Shown: piece after piece, positions 50,017-62,075 of the stretch
How positions within the stretch are numbered: position 1 is the first letter of the stretch
Layout: the number at the start of each line of letters is the position of its first letter
Origin: Polytrichum commune
Lineage: Eukaryota > Streptophyta > Polytrichopsida > Polytrichales > Polytrichaceae
Assembly: GCA_950295325.1 (NCBI GenBank)
Contig: OX485808.1
Location: 19,426,527-19,490,526 of the forward strand
Reading direction: 5' to 3'
Length of the DNA stretch: 64,000 bases
The notes under the pieces: model-generated
The model's database searches: none
What the model was told of the DNA's origin: nothing
Seen by the model: only the letters and a program-made list of their open reading frames with translations
Program-made: the position numbers and the translations under genes

Positions 50017-50384
50017 CACTAAATGTGATATTTAGTGTCATATGGTATTTAATGTCACTATGGTAACTTTTGGGATGACACTTCTTATGGATAAGTGAAC
50101 AAATACGGTCATGATGGATGAGTCCATCCATTGGCCAAAACCTTGCCTTCTCTTGTCACCAACTTGAGATGAAATATTTCCATGGATGATTGGAATTTGA
50201 ATAAAAAATCACTTGGTAAGTGACAATAATTGCAACATTGTAAATCTAATATCCCCCAAAATGTTCACAAAGCATGACATATAATGTTGGGTTAACAATT
50301 AGTGTTGGTGACAGTTTACCATGGTTTACAAAGAGTATTGAGCAAGACAATTAGAAGCAGTGACACTAAACGTCATATTTAGTG
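50017..50384. mobile_element. MITE with CACTAAAT...ATTTAGTG ends, copy 3
   Basis: CACTAAATGTGATATTTAGT at the left and ACTAAACGTCATATTTAGTG at the right, with TA on both sides (50015-50016 and 50385-50386). It is 368 bp and in reverse orientation relative to copies at 38281 and 62076. The end sequence alone might suggest CACTA elements, but those make 3-bp duplications; the TA flanks point to Tc1/mariner-like mobilisation. Confidence 0.75.
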
Positions 50385-51542
50385 TAACACTTGTTGGTTT
50401 GTAATATAGAACACATCATATACCATATTTAGGCCTACCCCATCCACAAGCACAATGAGGGAGTGCCATTTGGCGCACAATTGATTATAAATTTGACAAT
50501 ATGAAGCTAACTGCCAAACTCTAGCACAAAGGCCACCAATGCAAACTCTACACAAATACACCATGTTTGTTTTAGCCACTCCTATGGACTAGCAATTTGG
50601 TAGACATTGGTTACACCATTGAAAGCATTGGTACACAAGAACTTAACAAGAATAACTCCCATATATGCAACCCCATGATAATTTTTACTACTATGTTGAA
50701 GCATTTAGTAATGTGTATTTAGATCCAACAATGTAGATCTTCCTATTTGTTATACTACTTGAATACATGATTTTGAGACTTAAGATGTCATGTTCTCAAG
50801 ACTTCCGTTAGACCTAATCCAAATAGGTGAGGAAATACTCGTGCCCATTTGCAAGTCAACAATTACCATCCACACGGCATTACCATTTACATATCTAATA
50901 GAATCGCCACGAAATCCATTTTAAGTGGTCAATCATCATGCATCAAAACCCTAACACACCACCTCTTTAATGCTTTTAGCTCTTTTGACAATTTTGAATC
51001 TATTGTCACAACGTTGGGTTGCTAGTAAGCCGATAGGTACCTATCCTTGACAATGTCCAACATTTTTGAGGTGGCGTGACTCGAGAAACTCTCTCAAGTT
51101 GATGTTGAATCAACATAGTTCACAAATACAATAGAAATTTGATTCCTCAAAGTGATCGGTCAATAATCCATGAGCTTTGGCATGCATTGAGAAGGCAAAC
51201 ATGAGAGTGAGAGCTTACGTGCCAACCGAGCTTATCATACAACAAGGCTCTTGGACTCCTTTTGGTGCCCCCAAAGGGTGTGGTTTTTTTCTTGACCAAA
51301 TTGACATTTGGACGGACCCAAAATTCCAATTACCTCTTTTGCACTTATGGATGCGATGTGATGTGCATGCATGAATTTTATGAAGTTTTGTTGATTCTTC
51401 GGTTTTTGATTCCTTCCAAGGACGTCCTCATGTAGTTTGCACCGGCGTGCTTCGTTGGTCACATTATTTGTTATTCATGTTGCCCCTTTCACCTACCAAC
51501 TTAGTACATAGATTCCCAACAACCGACCGAATCACAAGGATA

Positions 51543-51774
51543 GAGGGAGTTATCACATACGAGTGTACCTGTCATTCCATCCTACATACAAGCCCTAAAA
51601 TAGTATGCAACATGCATGTTACGGACTGGTTTGCCACCAGAGCTTGCTTTCAGGACCCTGAATTGGTCTAGTCCAAGTTATTTGAGACAAATCAATCACA
51701 AACATGTAGGGAGTCAACAATCTTTGATGCTGGATGGATGAGAGGCACGTTTATATGCGATGATTCTCTCTCTT
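51543..51774. mobile_element. MITE, ATCCAACATAAAA family, copy 4
   Basis: GAGGGAGTTATCACATACGA at the left is mirrored by TATATGCGATGATTCTCTCT at the right, with CATTCCATCCTACATAC and GCTGGATGGATGAGAGGC as the inner arms. About 232 bp, no coding capacity. Confidence 0.6.
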
Positions 51775-52257
51775 CGGTTCACAATCATAATTCAACTACA
51801 TGTCTCTAAAGAACATCACTTGTATTTGGTTCACAAGTCATCAATCTCCCGACAACTAATCACAAGTTAACCTATTGAATGCCAAGCAAACTAAACCGAC
51901 TTAAAACCTTAAGTTAAATAACAACCACAATTCAAGGAATAAGACATATAGTACTTCGGTTCTTTTGAAAGTCGTTCTTGATAGTCTACTCAAGAAAACT
52001 GTCTTGACCAATTGTTTCCAAATTCTCCGCGTTGGTTGATTTGTTCTATGTACACCAAGCCACATCCTCAAACACGTGAGTGTGAATATGATGTCGATGC
52101 GAACTTTTCGTCGGATATGGAATATTCTCAAAGTTACAATCCCAATAGAATACTAGTCCTCGCATGATGAGTACAAATTCTCGATACCAACATGTAAGTT
52201 ATACGAAGTTAGCACAACTTGTTCGGGAATGTCAATCTTACAATGCCACTAGAATGC

Positions 52258-52680
52258 TAGTGCATTAAGTGTTGTATTTAGTGTCAAACGTATTTTATGT
52301 CAATAAGGTAACCTTTCTAATTACATTTTTTATTGGATGGGTTTACAAGTAATGTGTTGGATGATTGAAATTTGGATGAAATTCATTGCCAATGATTGAA
52401 ACAAAGTTTGGTATACTTTTCATTCTAACACTTATGTAATGATGTAATGAAGTATTGTCATGGATGATTGAAATTTGGACAAAAGATCACTTAGTAAGTG
52501 ACAATAATTACAACATTGTAAATCTTTAATGCCTCATTTTATTTATTTATTTATTTATACATGGAATGACAAATAATGTTAGGTTTACATTTAATGTTAG
52601 TGACACTATATGGGCAGTTTACAACTAATTTTAGGATTTAGGGTTTAGAAGTGGTGACACTAATTACGATATATATCGTA
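52258..52680. mobile_element. MITE with CACTAAAT ends, degraded copy 4
   Basis: TTAAGTGTTGTATTTAGTGT at the left and GACACTAATTACGATAT at the right enclose TGATTGAAATTTGGA and AAGTGACAATAATTACAACA motifs found in the other copies. A partial internal duplication is likely, because the TGGATGATTGAAATTTGGA motif occurs twice. Confidence 0.5.
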
Positions 52681-53030
52681 GTCCTCGCATGATTAGCACA
52701 ATTCTTGGTACCAACGTGTAAATTATACGAAGTTAGCGAGACTTGTTCGGGAATGTTTCAAACAACTTCGACACATTTGTGTGATGGTAAGCACCACTTA
52801 TTACTATTTTGGTTGTTGGTAAATATCTCTTGACTTTCGATAACCATGAGTAGTTAGGTACCAACAACTTCGTAACAAACTTGAATTAACCAAACTTAAA
52901 TCAACACATGGCCATTTCAAATACCTTTGAGTATTTAGTCTTGAGCCCTTGAGCTTAATTGCTATTGCATGCGGGCGGTTGGACTCGTACCCTATAACTT
53001 ACTAACTGCAAGTGGTGGAAGGGAGAGACG
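52681..53030. other. Intergenic DNA
   Basis: A stretch near 52679-52760 repeats sequence at about 52156-52230 (TCCTCGCATGA, ACGAAGTTAGC, CTTGTTCGGGAATGT). The degraded MITE therefore sits between two copies of a short direct duplication about 525 bp apart. Confidence 0.45.
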
Positions 53031-53234
53031 GAATTATGATACACAAGTGTACCTCTCATCCATCCAACATAAAACTTGACCCCTATTGACCTCGAGTAAA
53101 TTAATTCGGGGTCTTTAACGCTGATTCTGGTGTCAAATCAACTTGAAAAAATAACTTTCAAGATGCATATTATTTTAGGGTTCTTATGTTAGATGAATGA
53201 GAGGTATGCTCGTATATTACGGTTCCCTCTCTCC
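53031..53234. mobile_element. MITE, ATCCAACATAAAA family, copy 5 (best preserved)
   Basis: The 204-bp element runs from GGGAGAGACGGAATTATG to ATTACGGTTCCCTCTCTCC. The arms ACCTCTCATCCATCCAACAT and ATGTTAGATGAATGAGAGGT are inverted. It is closest to the 11028-11258 copy, sharing GCTGATTCTGGTGTCAAATC. Confidence 0.65.
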
Positions 53235-53691
53235 TGGAGAAAGTTAGTGTTAAGTGATGTACACATAACTTGCTCATGATATATTGTTTAGAAGGGTGGG
53301 TTTTCGTAAGGGTCGAAGACCAAAGAAACTCCGAAATATGACAATTCTATTGGTCAAGAGCGAAAATTTGGTTCGAAGGAATTTACACTTGGGTTTGGGT
53401 CTAAGGTGTGAAAGAGTGAAGTGGTGTTAATATGGCATCGCTTTCATGTCAAATCTCACACTCTCCCTGCTCAAAGAAAATACTCTTCCTAGTTTTAAAA
53501 ACCAATATTCAAGATTGGATTTGAATGCAAGTCCAAACGCAAGGTTCAATTAGGGGTAGTTCGGATCCCAAATTTCTTGTGCCCGGAGCTTATTGTAAAT
53601 CCACTCTGATTCATGACGTTTCAGCTATGAGGATTCAATACTAAAGCTTGTGATCACTCTTATGAATAGAACATATGTATGTGAATAGTGT

Positions 53692-54110
53692 ATGACAAGG
53701 CTTGTACTTAAGAATGGGCACCAAAAAGACACGTGTCAAGATGTCATTGGACTATGTGCTCAGATTATGCTAACAATTATAGGTTCTATTATTAAAAGTT
53801 ACTATGAAAACTCATGCAATCACTTAAAAAGAAAGCAAATTTTCACTATGATTTCTTATAGCTATTCCATCGCATGTTCAATTCAATGTTAAGGCATGCA
53901 GATTTTATGTGGTCACTCCTTCTAATGAACACTTGATATCTGAGTAATTTGTGGCAATGCTTGTAGATAAGAACAAACACATGAAAAACACGCGTCACGA
54001 TGAGATTGGACTATGTGCTATTAATATGCTAACAATTCTAGGTTCAACTTTTGAACAAAAATCTGAAAGCTCATATGATCACTTAAAAAAATCACTTTGA
54101 CCTCTTATAA
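53692..54110. repeat. Direct repeat, two units about 258 bp apart
   Basis: GGCTTGTACTTAAGAATGGG...GACACGTGTCAAGATG...TTGGACTATGTGCT...ATGCTAACAATTATAGGTTC at 53699-53787 recurs, diverged, at about 53957-54045. Both resemble inner segments of the long-TIR repeats at 54665-55712 and 23030-23800. Confidence 0.6.
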
Positions 54111-54664
54111 TAACTTTTGCATCTCAACTTAGATTCTGAAACTTGAAATGGCATTATGTGCGATTTGCACTTGCTGACTAGATGAGACAATTTCCGATCC
54201 GACCCAAGAGCCGAAATTGTCCATGGAGTTGGAAGTGCCAACAAAGAGGGCCATGTATGGCCCTTAAAAGCCACACCAAAACTAATTTGTCCCACAAAAT
54301 GCACGAAGAATGAAATTCAAGAATCCCAAAGCCGGATGGGAGATCGAGGAAACCTGCATTGGTTTGTACAAGTTCTATCTCATGTGTGGCACCTTTTCTT
54401 CTATGCCAAGAGGGATGTGTGTTGACCGAGTCAATTGCAATTTTCAAATTTGCACTAGAGGAATAAGAATTCAATTCCTCATACCGATTTTGTGGATGTT
54501 TTCGTTTGGGTATGCGGGTGTTATTTGGTTTATTTTTTCTTATCCTCCATCTTCTATTGATTATATTTACGTTTTCAAATTTGTGTTGCATTAGCAAATT
54601 AATGATAAAACATTAACAAACACCCTATTGAAAGTCAATCATGCCCTTATGTAGTTATGGTTAT

Positions 54665-55712
54665 TGAAAGTGCACCATTGTTGATTATTTAATTGAATAC
54701 ATAGGTCCTCCCAATTGTGTTGATTGTTGATGACATTCGAAGACGTAGTCCAATCTCTTTTAATCGTGTGACTTTATGATGTTTGTTCTTTGATCCTCAT
54801 CAAATTATTCACTAATTAAATATAGGGGTCTGATTAAGAAAACTAACCGAATAACACCCACATGTCTTATATGATTATAAAGATTGATGCTCACAAAAAT
54901 GTGCGGCAAATTTTGCAACTATACATGAGCGTCAAATGTCTTGTGTGAAAGCAAACTCATTGGGCAACTTGCTTATTTGGAATTAAGCTTAGGTCAGTAG
55001 TTGTGATTAGTGGTGGACAAAGTTAAGGTGGACGTCCCTAATTTGGTCCCTTAGCTCAATTGGACACCTATATTTGAGTGCTATGTGGGTCCAAGAATTG
55101 ACACCAAAAAGACATGTATTTAAAAGTGATTGAATTATGTGTTCAAAATATGATACTTGTTCAAAACTCAATTGTCAACATAATTGGGGGGAAGGGGACT
55201 TAAATGAGCGTTTAATGAGGATGCAAATCTTCCCTTTGATAATTAATTAGACAATCATATGAGGTTCAAACATTTGAGGAGAGTGGCTACGGCCTTGATT
55301 TGGACTTCTGTTCTTCTCCTAGGAGAAGTGAGCTAGTTGGGAAAGAAACTATTTAAAAGACCCATCCACGATACTTTGGAAACATAAGGAGGCTTTTCAT
55401 TTACCTATACAAACATGATAGGAAACAATGATGTTAAATGCTGCGTGTCAAGCCTTTATAGGGAATTGAAGGATCGAATCTAGAGTCAAAGAAAGTGAGC
55501 ACATAAAGTATTCAAGTGTATTTGGTTACTTTTCTTAATTGGACCCCTATGTTTAATTGGTGAGTGGTTCAGTGAGGATCAAAGAACAAACACCATAAAA
55601 CACATGATTAAAAAAGATTTGGTCATGTTTTTATATTTTATTAAGTACTCCACACACAATTGGGAGGATTTATGTATTCAACTAAGGAATCAACAAGCAT
55701 GCACTTTCAATA
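54665..55712. mobile_element. Long-TIR DNA element, MULE-like
   Basis: Two arms of about 190-200 bp (54665-54855 and about 55520-55712) are inverted repeats: GAAAGTGCACCATTGTTGAT at the left, GAATCAACAAGCATGCACTTTC at the right, both with CTCCCAATTGTGT and AACAAACATCATAA-like inner motifs. About 660 bp of non-coding centre separate them. Long inverted arms suggest a Mutator-like non-autonomous element, but I could not find a convincing 9-bp target duplication. Confidence 0.6.
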
Positions 55713-56688
55713 AACTTAACTAAATGAGGGTAAGTCCAATTTTCAATATGGTTTTTGGTGATGTTTCATCATAGATTTACTAATACAACACAAATTTGAA
55801 GACATAAATCTGATAATAGAAGATAGAGAATAATAAAAATGAACCGAATAACACCTGTGTACCTTACTGGCCCTAGGCTCCAATACGATATGCAGTATCG
55901 CAGTCATGTACATGTAGGTTGGGTTCTTCAGACATTGAAGAAAACAACATCAATCAAATGATTCACATGATAGGGTCATAACAACCCTGGAAGAAAGTAT
56001 AAATAAAGCCTCTGTAGAACACGACTGCAGGTTTAGGTGAGTTGTTGGATCCTAACAATTTGTCAAACATAACTCTAGAGTGGCTCCAGTACAATCTGGA
56101 CATTTATGGCAATATCAAAACATTAAAAGAATGACTTTAATTGCACAATACTGCGTGGACAAATCATGTTACAAATATTTTTAGCCAACTTCACTTAAGA
56201 ATTCACCTAAAAGACTACTGTGACACGGTCCGCTAGCATGCAAATTACATGGATGTCTGGTCTTACTGGTACCTCTGCCACTATTGAAATAAGAATAAAA
56301 ATCATTGTTGTGATTAACTTACTTCCAAATTTTCTCTTGCAACCTCAGAGTGCACATTTCATGACAACAGGTCAAAAGTTTTCTTCATAGAATCTACTGG
56401 TGTCCATTTCTGTTACAAGTTGACAGCCTAAACAATGTGTGGGTAAAATGCTCTCAATTCACCTTGTAGATCTATGAAGCGGAAGGGGGGGATTATGAAT
56501 ACACCTGCTCAAGGTTTGGGAGTTGCTGGTAATCCCACCTATACTGATCTTGTAACTGGAAAATGTCGAAGACATTGGGTGGAAGTAAAAACCGTCTCTC
56601 CTGCAGTATCTTTGAGATGGGCATGATAATGAATTGAATGCTACAGTTCACAAAAGCACTGGAGCCATATAATATTACAAATGTTGAT
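55713..56688. other. Intergenic DNA including the 3' flank of the PPR gene
   Basis: No supported gene. The part adjoining 56689 should hold the 3' untranslated region of the PPR gene on the minus strand. A GGGGGGG run lies near 56482-56490. Confidence 0.4.
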
Positions 56689-59600
56689 CTAGTATTGCAT
56701 GTTCTCGTATCGTTTATTTGTATTCATATAAAGGTAATATCTAGATTCTAACTCTTTCTTGGCATGATACAATTCCCTCTTTGTGGGTTTTGGACCACGT
56801 GCTTTAAACCGTTGTGCACTACGAAGCATGTCTTTGGCCATGTCATCCGGAGCACAGCCTGCCTTGATCATCTCCTCGTACAACTCTGGAACCTGCTCAT
56901 CAGTCAACAAGAAAAATATAAGTTCCACATTCGGGTTGTGTTCAGATTCAAACAAATGCCCTTACTAGTTGACCTTGGGCTCAAGGAAAAACACAGTATG
57001 GAAAACTCACAGCTTCATTGAAGGGAGTGAGAATTGTCAGATACCAGAAATCTATAAAGGTTATAATGTGTTGATAGCTTTTGCAAATGACACTTCTTCA
57101 GGATTAACATTGTTAGGCTTCCACTCTCTATACTTGAGCTTTAACAGCTCTACAAAATTCCATGTTCACTTCTGATACAAGTTTTTTCCATTTGTGAAGA
57201 CCTTCACAGCTGTGAACACTTTCAAAGAATGTCACCTACAAAGAACTCTAGGTGTAATTAGGGTGCAAGAGTATAAAACCAAAGCTGACAGTGAAACAAA
57301 CCTTGTCTAGTTCCTCTGCCTTAATGAGTGCTTTCATGAGTGTGGTGTAAGTGACTACGTCTGGACTCATTCCCTGCAAAAGTAATATAGTGATTCTGTG
57401 TTATACCCAAATTCTGATATGTACATGCAGAGATAGGGCAAAGAATGGAAATACACAAAGTAATTGACTTCTATTCCAGAAATATGAGGTGCACAGTAGC
57501 CCGCACAGCAAATGTTTAGTACTACATTTGATTTGCTCATATTGTGTAGCACTCCAGAAATGAAGAGTAACCCAAGGCATAAAACACACTTCATTTCTGT
57601 GCATAGCAAGGCAAAAAACCGTGGTAAGAATGAACAACAGGATTTTCTCATGAGAGTCACACACCACTTCGTTGATGTAATCAAACACAGAGAAAGCCTC
57701 AAGGTGCCTTCCAGCAACGCTAAATGCATTGATGAGGAGGTTCAGCATTGGAAGGTTTAGCTCTGCTCCATCCAGCTCCATACTCTTAAACACTTCTAAT
57801 GCTTGTTCACACAGTCCCTGCTCATGATTCCAGTCCTTCATCCATCAGCCCAAGGTGAACCTCCAACTGAACCATACTTGTGTATTAGCACACATCATAT
57901 ACCATCTAAACTCCGCATGTTCCAGCAAGTTGTGAGCTCTTTTCAGTAGAATTCTTGAGATTATAAACATCATCAATAATCTTCATTTGCGCAGGTGAAA
58001 TGGATACTAATGCGGATGGCGTATAAACACAAGAACTTGATGATTCAAAGTATCATTAAGTAGAAATCCTCGTCTTCGAAATGGAAAAGAAAGCAGCAAC
58101 GGATTGGGTAAAGGCTGTAAGACTTACCCGCTTTGCATAAGCATTAGCCAAGGCACAATATACAGCCGTTGGAGGTTTTAAGCCTTGTTCTTTCATCTGA
58201 CTTAAACAATCCGATGCATCTTGCCATCGTTTGGAATTTCCATAACTGTCCACTAGAGTTGTGTAAGTGACCTCATTAGGGTTTAGCCCTTTTTTCTGCA
58301 TCTCCTCCAACAACACACCCATCTCCTTCCACTTCTTATGCGAACCTAAAGAATTAAGAATGATATTGAATGTCTGCAAGGTCGGCATGACTTCCTTGGC
58401 CTCCATCTTCTTCAACAAATCAATTGCTTCCGGTATCAAGTCAGCCCTACAATGAGCCTCTATAAAAGAGTTCCAAGTCACAATGTCTGGCTCAAACCCT
58501 TCGCTTTGCATTTTCTCAAACGTGCGAATCGCATTCGGAAACCGCCCAAACTTCCCATATATGTCAATCATAATATTGTAAGTATGTTGGTTAGGTTTCA
58601 CCCCTGCTGCTTTCATCTCCTTCAGGAGACGAATTCCTTTATCCCACTGCCCTGTGTCTCGAAACAAAGCCATCATTCGCGAGTAAATGAATGCATCTGG
58701 CTCCAAATTCACATCCTTCATTTCCTGTAAAACTCTTTTTGCTTGGTCTACCCTCCCTGCCTTTGAGTACGCATCTATGAGTAACCCATAAGAAAATGTG
58801 TTCATTTGCAATCCCTCACTCACAACCTCCTTGAACAATTTTTCTGCTTGCACAAGCAAACTCTGCCTTGTATACCCAGCTATAAGTGCATTCACAGCCA
58901 CAACACTGGGAGTTATACCAGCACTCTTCATCTCTGTGAAAACCGATTCTGCCTCCGCAACCCTACCCTCAACCCCCAAAGCCTCAATCAACGCACTGTA
59001 GCTTCGAAAATCTGGAGATTGGTCAGAAGATTGCATCACTTCCATATGTTGCAATGCTCGATCTGGGTCCCCAGCCCTACAACATGCATTGATCAAATCA
59101 TTGTACAATTTCGTGTCCATCTCAAGCCCTTCCTTCTGTATGTCTTCACATATCTTTTCAATCATATCCATGCTCACTCTCTTCTTTGAGCATGCCTGGA
59201 ACACAAGGGTATAATTCACCGCGTCCGGTTGGTACCCTGCTTCACGCATCTGTGCAAGAAACTCCATAGCTTCCTGTATCCTAAATTGACGTGCGCAAGC
59301 TGCCACCATACCATTGTACCCCATGGGTCCAAGCATTCCCCCTTGCAATTTCACTTCGTCCACGAGATTGAACGCATCCGAAAGACGTTTCTCTTTACTT
59401 AAACCATGAATTACAACAGATTGCAGTAGGTCATATGATTCACATACCCTGTGAGCTTGTAACCATGTCAGCAGCTTAACAGCCATGTCTGTCTGCTTGG
59501 AGGCACATAGCTTGATGAGTGCATCCCTCCACACAACCTGGTCTAAAAATCTCAAACTCTCTGCTAACCCTTGGAGATCCTCTTTTGTGCAATCCTCCGT

Positions 59601-59909
59601 TTCCAGAAGCCTCAAAAGTGGGGTAACCTCCGGAGCTATGGTTGGGGATGCCCTCTTGCCACCCCTGTAACTCCCATTGCTCCAATTACTCCCATTTTGG
59701 TTGCTGCCTGTTGCAGTCTGACCAGGCCTCTGCATCCATCTCAACACAGAGCTCCTCTTGCCTCCATATTGTTGTATATGCTGATGAAGTAGCAAAGCTG
59801 GATTTCTGGTCACTGGAGGCAACGACGTGAATGTGCGTAGTGAGCATGGTAGGGTTGAATGGATGCCTGGGATGTCCAATGCATGGAGGAGTGAGAGGTC
59901 ACATGCCAT
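56689..59909 (-). CDS. CRP1-like: P-class PPR protein, CRP1-like, probably chloroplast
   Basis: Four coding exons: 59909-58128, 57817-57665, 57373-57302, 56892-56689. All junctions are phase 0 and the product is 736 residues. About fifteen consecutive 35-residue PPR motifs fill residues roughly 150 to 700 (for example TFSYGLLIDAYSKAGRVDQA, QHTYNIMIDIYGKFGRFPNA, EVTYTTLVDSYGNSKRWQDA, VVTYTTLMKALIKAEELDK). There is no E, DYW or SMR domain, so it is P-class, an RNA-binding factor. The first about 60 residues are Ser/Thr/Pro/Leu-rich with few acids, like a plastid transit peptide. The start codon context CACCATGG is strong. The tail after CAPDDMAKDMLRSAQRFK resembles CRP1, which in maize and Arabidopsis is needed for processing and translation of plastid petA, petB-petD and psaC transcripts. 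A basic extension of about 35 residues follows. CRP1 identity is from recalled similarity; the class is certain. Confidence 0.85.
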
Positions 59910-60340
59910 GGTGACTTATTATCCTCCCTAATGCCCTGTTTTTAAAGAAAACAAAAATCCTCGTCTCGAGCACCATCAATCTGAAAACCAATTCCAAAAC
60001 TCCAAACCTCTCCCACCAGCAACTCCTCAAATTCTAGTTAGAAATCTGGCTTCCTCTTGCTTTCCTTCAACTTTGCCTTGAAGCCTCTGCTCCACCCTAG
60101 ACTCGAAGAAGCCGTTTTCTCCTTCTCTACACCAATCTCTTCTTTAACCTCTCTAAACTCTACCTCTCTCGTACTCTCCTTCGACTTCGCCGGGAATCCT
60201 CAGCTTGGTTAGGATTGCAACAGCATCCTGTTTGCTCTTTCCACTAAACATTTTCCATTACATTTCAAGTTTCTTTGCCTGTCTCCAGTTTCTTCTTCTC
60301 CACAGAAATTCCTTCTAACTTGGTTTCAGAATCTTCGCCT

Positions 60341-60417
60341 GACCCTTAAACCCTTAAACCCTAATTTCCTAACCCTTAAACCCTTAAACCCTAATTTCCT
60401 AACCCTTAAACCCTAGG
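60341..60417 (-). repeat. Telomere-like 30-bp tandem repeat upstream of the PPR gene
   Basis: A 30-bp unit containing AACCCTTAAACCCTTAAACC and CTAATTTCCT occurs twice (60341-60370 and 60371-60400), followed by a partial unit to 60417. On the minus strand it reads as repeated TAGGGTTTAAGGGTT, i.e. several telo-box motifs, about 430-510 bp before the start codon. It lies in the promoter or leader. Plant telo-boxes bind Telobox/Myb-type factors and are frequent near transcription starts. Confidence 0.75.
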
Positions 60418-60454
60418 CTTCAAACTTCGCAAGTTGCTCTTCATCCTGCTGTCC

Positions 60455-60655
60455 TCAATAACCAAAGCGACATCTACCACAAACTCTAACCATTTCGTGG
60501 GGATGAACTTGAGCAAGTAGAGATTGATGTGATGTGATTGGGGTGAGCGTCGAGAGGGAAGAATTTGGACAACGAGGACTTAGATTGTGCGGACACAGAG
60601 TTCCGGAGAAGTGAAGAAGGATGTCACGTGGCTTGAATTGAATGGAGGGCATCAC
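60455..60655 (-). other. Possible upstream reading frame in the PPR gene leader
   Basis: A 66-codon frame with an ATG lies about 0.55-0.75 kb before the PPR start. It would be an upstream ORF only if transcription starts beyond 60655, which the sequence does not show. Its peptide has no recognisable motif. Confidence 0.2.
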
Positions 60656-60808
60656 TTCCCATTCATTCCCCCATTCTCCCTACATGGAAGTAGTATGTAT
60701 AGTATTGTTTTTCTTGGATAAGGTCAGTTATCCAAAAGTAGTTTATGAGGATGTGTGTTAAGAATATTGCCAAGTAAGGTATGTGGCCCTATTGTGGGCA
60801 CTTCCAAC

Positions 60809-61791
60809 CAATGTTCAAGATTGAAGCGCTCATATATGAGGGCCGGTTCACACTATGGCCAAACTTCAAGAGGAGAAGCATTTGGACCAATGAAAATGCA
60901 TAAATGTCCAAAGTTTGTCCTCTCGGCCTTCACACTAGAGGCCGAAGTACAAAGGACGTCGCCTCCAAAAGAGCCTAGGTGGCAGCACTTTTAGGAAGTT
61001 ATGGCGCCAAGAGTTCGGCCTCTCGAGCAAAGTTTGGGTCGAGCAAAATGCTCGACCCAAACTTCCGTCGAGAGGCCGAACTTTTTTTTCATTAAAATAT
61101 CAATCATTGATAAGATATTGACCATTAGATTGGAGGGGTTATTTTGAGCAAGGAATAAAGTGGGATGCTCCTTTGGGTTTGGACTTTGGGCTCGGCCTTT
61201 GGAGGCTTCACACTATGGCTGTCCAAGTCGAGAGGCCGTGGGAGTTCATGGCCAAAGGTTTGGACTTTGGGCTTAGCCTTTGGAGGCTTCACACTATGCC
61301 CGGCCAAAGGCTCCACTTACTATATTTTATTGACTATTTTCAGCTCATTTGTTTGGACTCTCAACAAAGTTTGGCCACTCAATCCCACGGCCTCTCGACT
61401 TGGACGGCCATAGTGTGAAGCGGCCCTGAGTTTCATTTTGAAGGGTTCTCAAATTTCAGTCCTTCAATTGAAGAGTTGGTTCAAATCCAAGACGTCAATC
61501 CAAGAACATAGAAATGAAATACAAAACTCATATTAAACTTGTGCATGAATTATACGGTACATGTTTCTAGTACAATGTGAAGAATTAAGAATCAACCATC
61601 TGACTTCACTTCTTGTAGTGATAATGCCCTACGCTTGTTGGTTCTTGTCATGGGCATATTATATTGAGAACTTCAAGTGACGTCTTCATTTTCAATTTGG
61701 GGTTGCGTTTTGAAGGGCTATTTTGAGGGAGGTATATTTTGAAGAGCCAAATTGCGTTTGAAGGGCATTGGAGACTTCAATCTTGAACACT
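60809..61791. mobile_element. MULE-like MITE, copy carrying a nested insertion
   Basis: Ends are CAATGTTCAAGATTGAAG and CTTCAATCTTGAACACT, with the perfect 9-bp target duplication ACTTCCAAC at 60800-60808 and 61792-61800. It is the reverse-orientation twin of 37563-37955. The span is 983 bp; subtracting the nested 587-bp element and its 3-bp duplication leaves exactly 393 bp, the length of the twin. Confidence 0.85.
60840..61426. mobile_element. PIF/Harbinger-type MITE nested in the MULE-like element
   Basis: The left end is GGGCCGGTTCACACTATGGC and the right end GCCATAGTGTGAAGCGGCCC; the TGA duplication is at 60837-60839 and 61427-61429. A second inverted pair with CTCGACCCAAACTTC lies in the centre (about 61023-61084). 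The right half is almost the same as in 39863-40628, so these two belong to one subfamily. Confidence 0.88.
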
Positions 61792-62075
61792 ACTTCCAAC
61801 TCCACATACATGTCTGGGCGTTGGATTGGTCTAGGAATTGTTTTTATCCAGTTAACAATAATTGTAAATTAAGAAGATTGTCACTCCGAGTTTCAAAGTT
61901 GGAGTTGACATTGTAAAAGTTATAGGAGGTTCCAGTGAAGGTCCTCTTTTCTCTTTATGTAATCACATGTGCCCTCCTAAATTGTGTAAAGTATTGAACC
62001 TAGAATGGTGTCTAAATTATGAGCTTCGACCGAAGTCGTTAGGTCCATGTGTTGGACAATGATTCATTTGCACTA

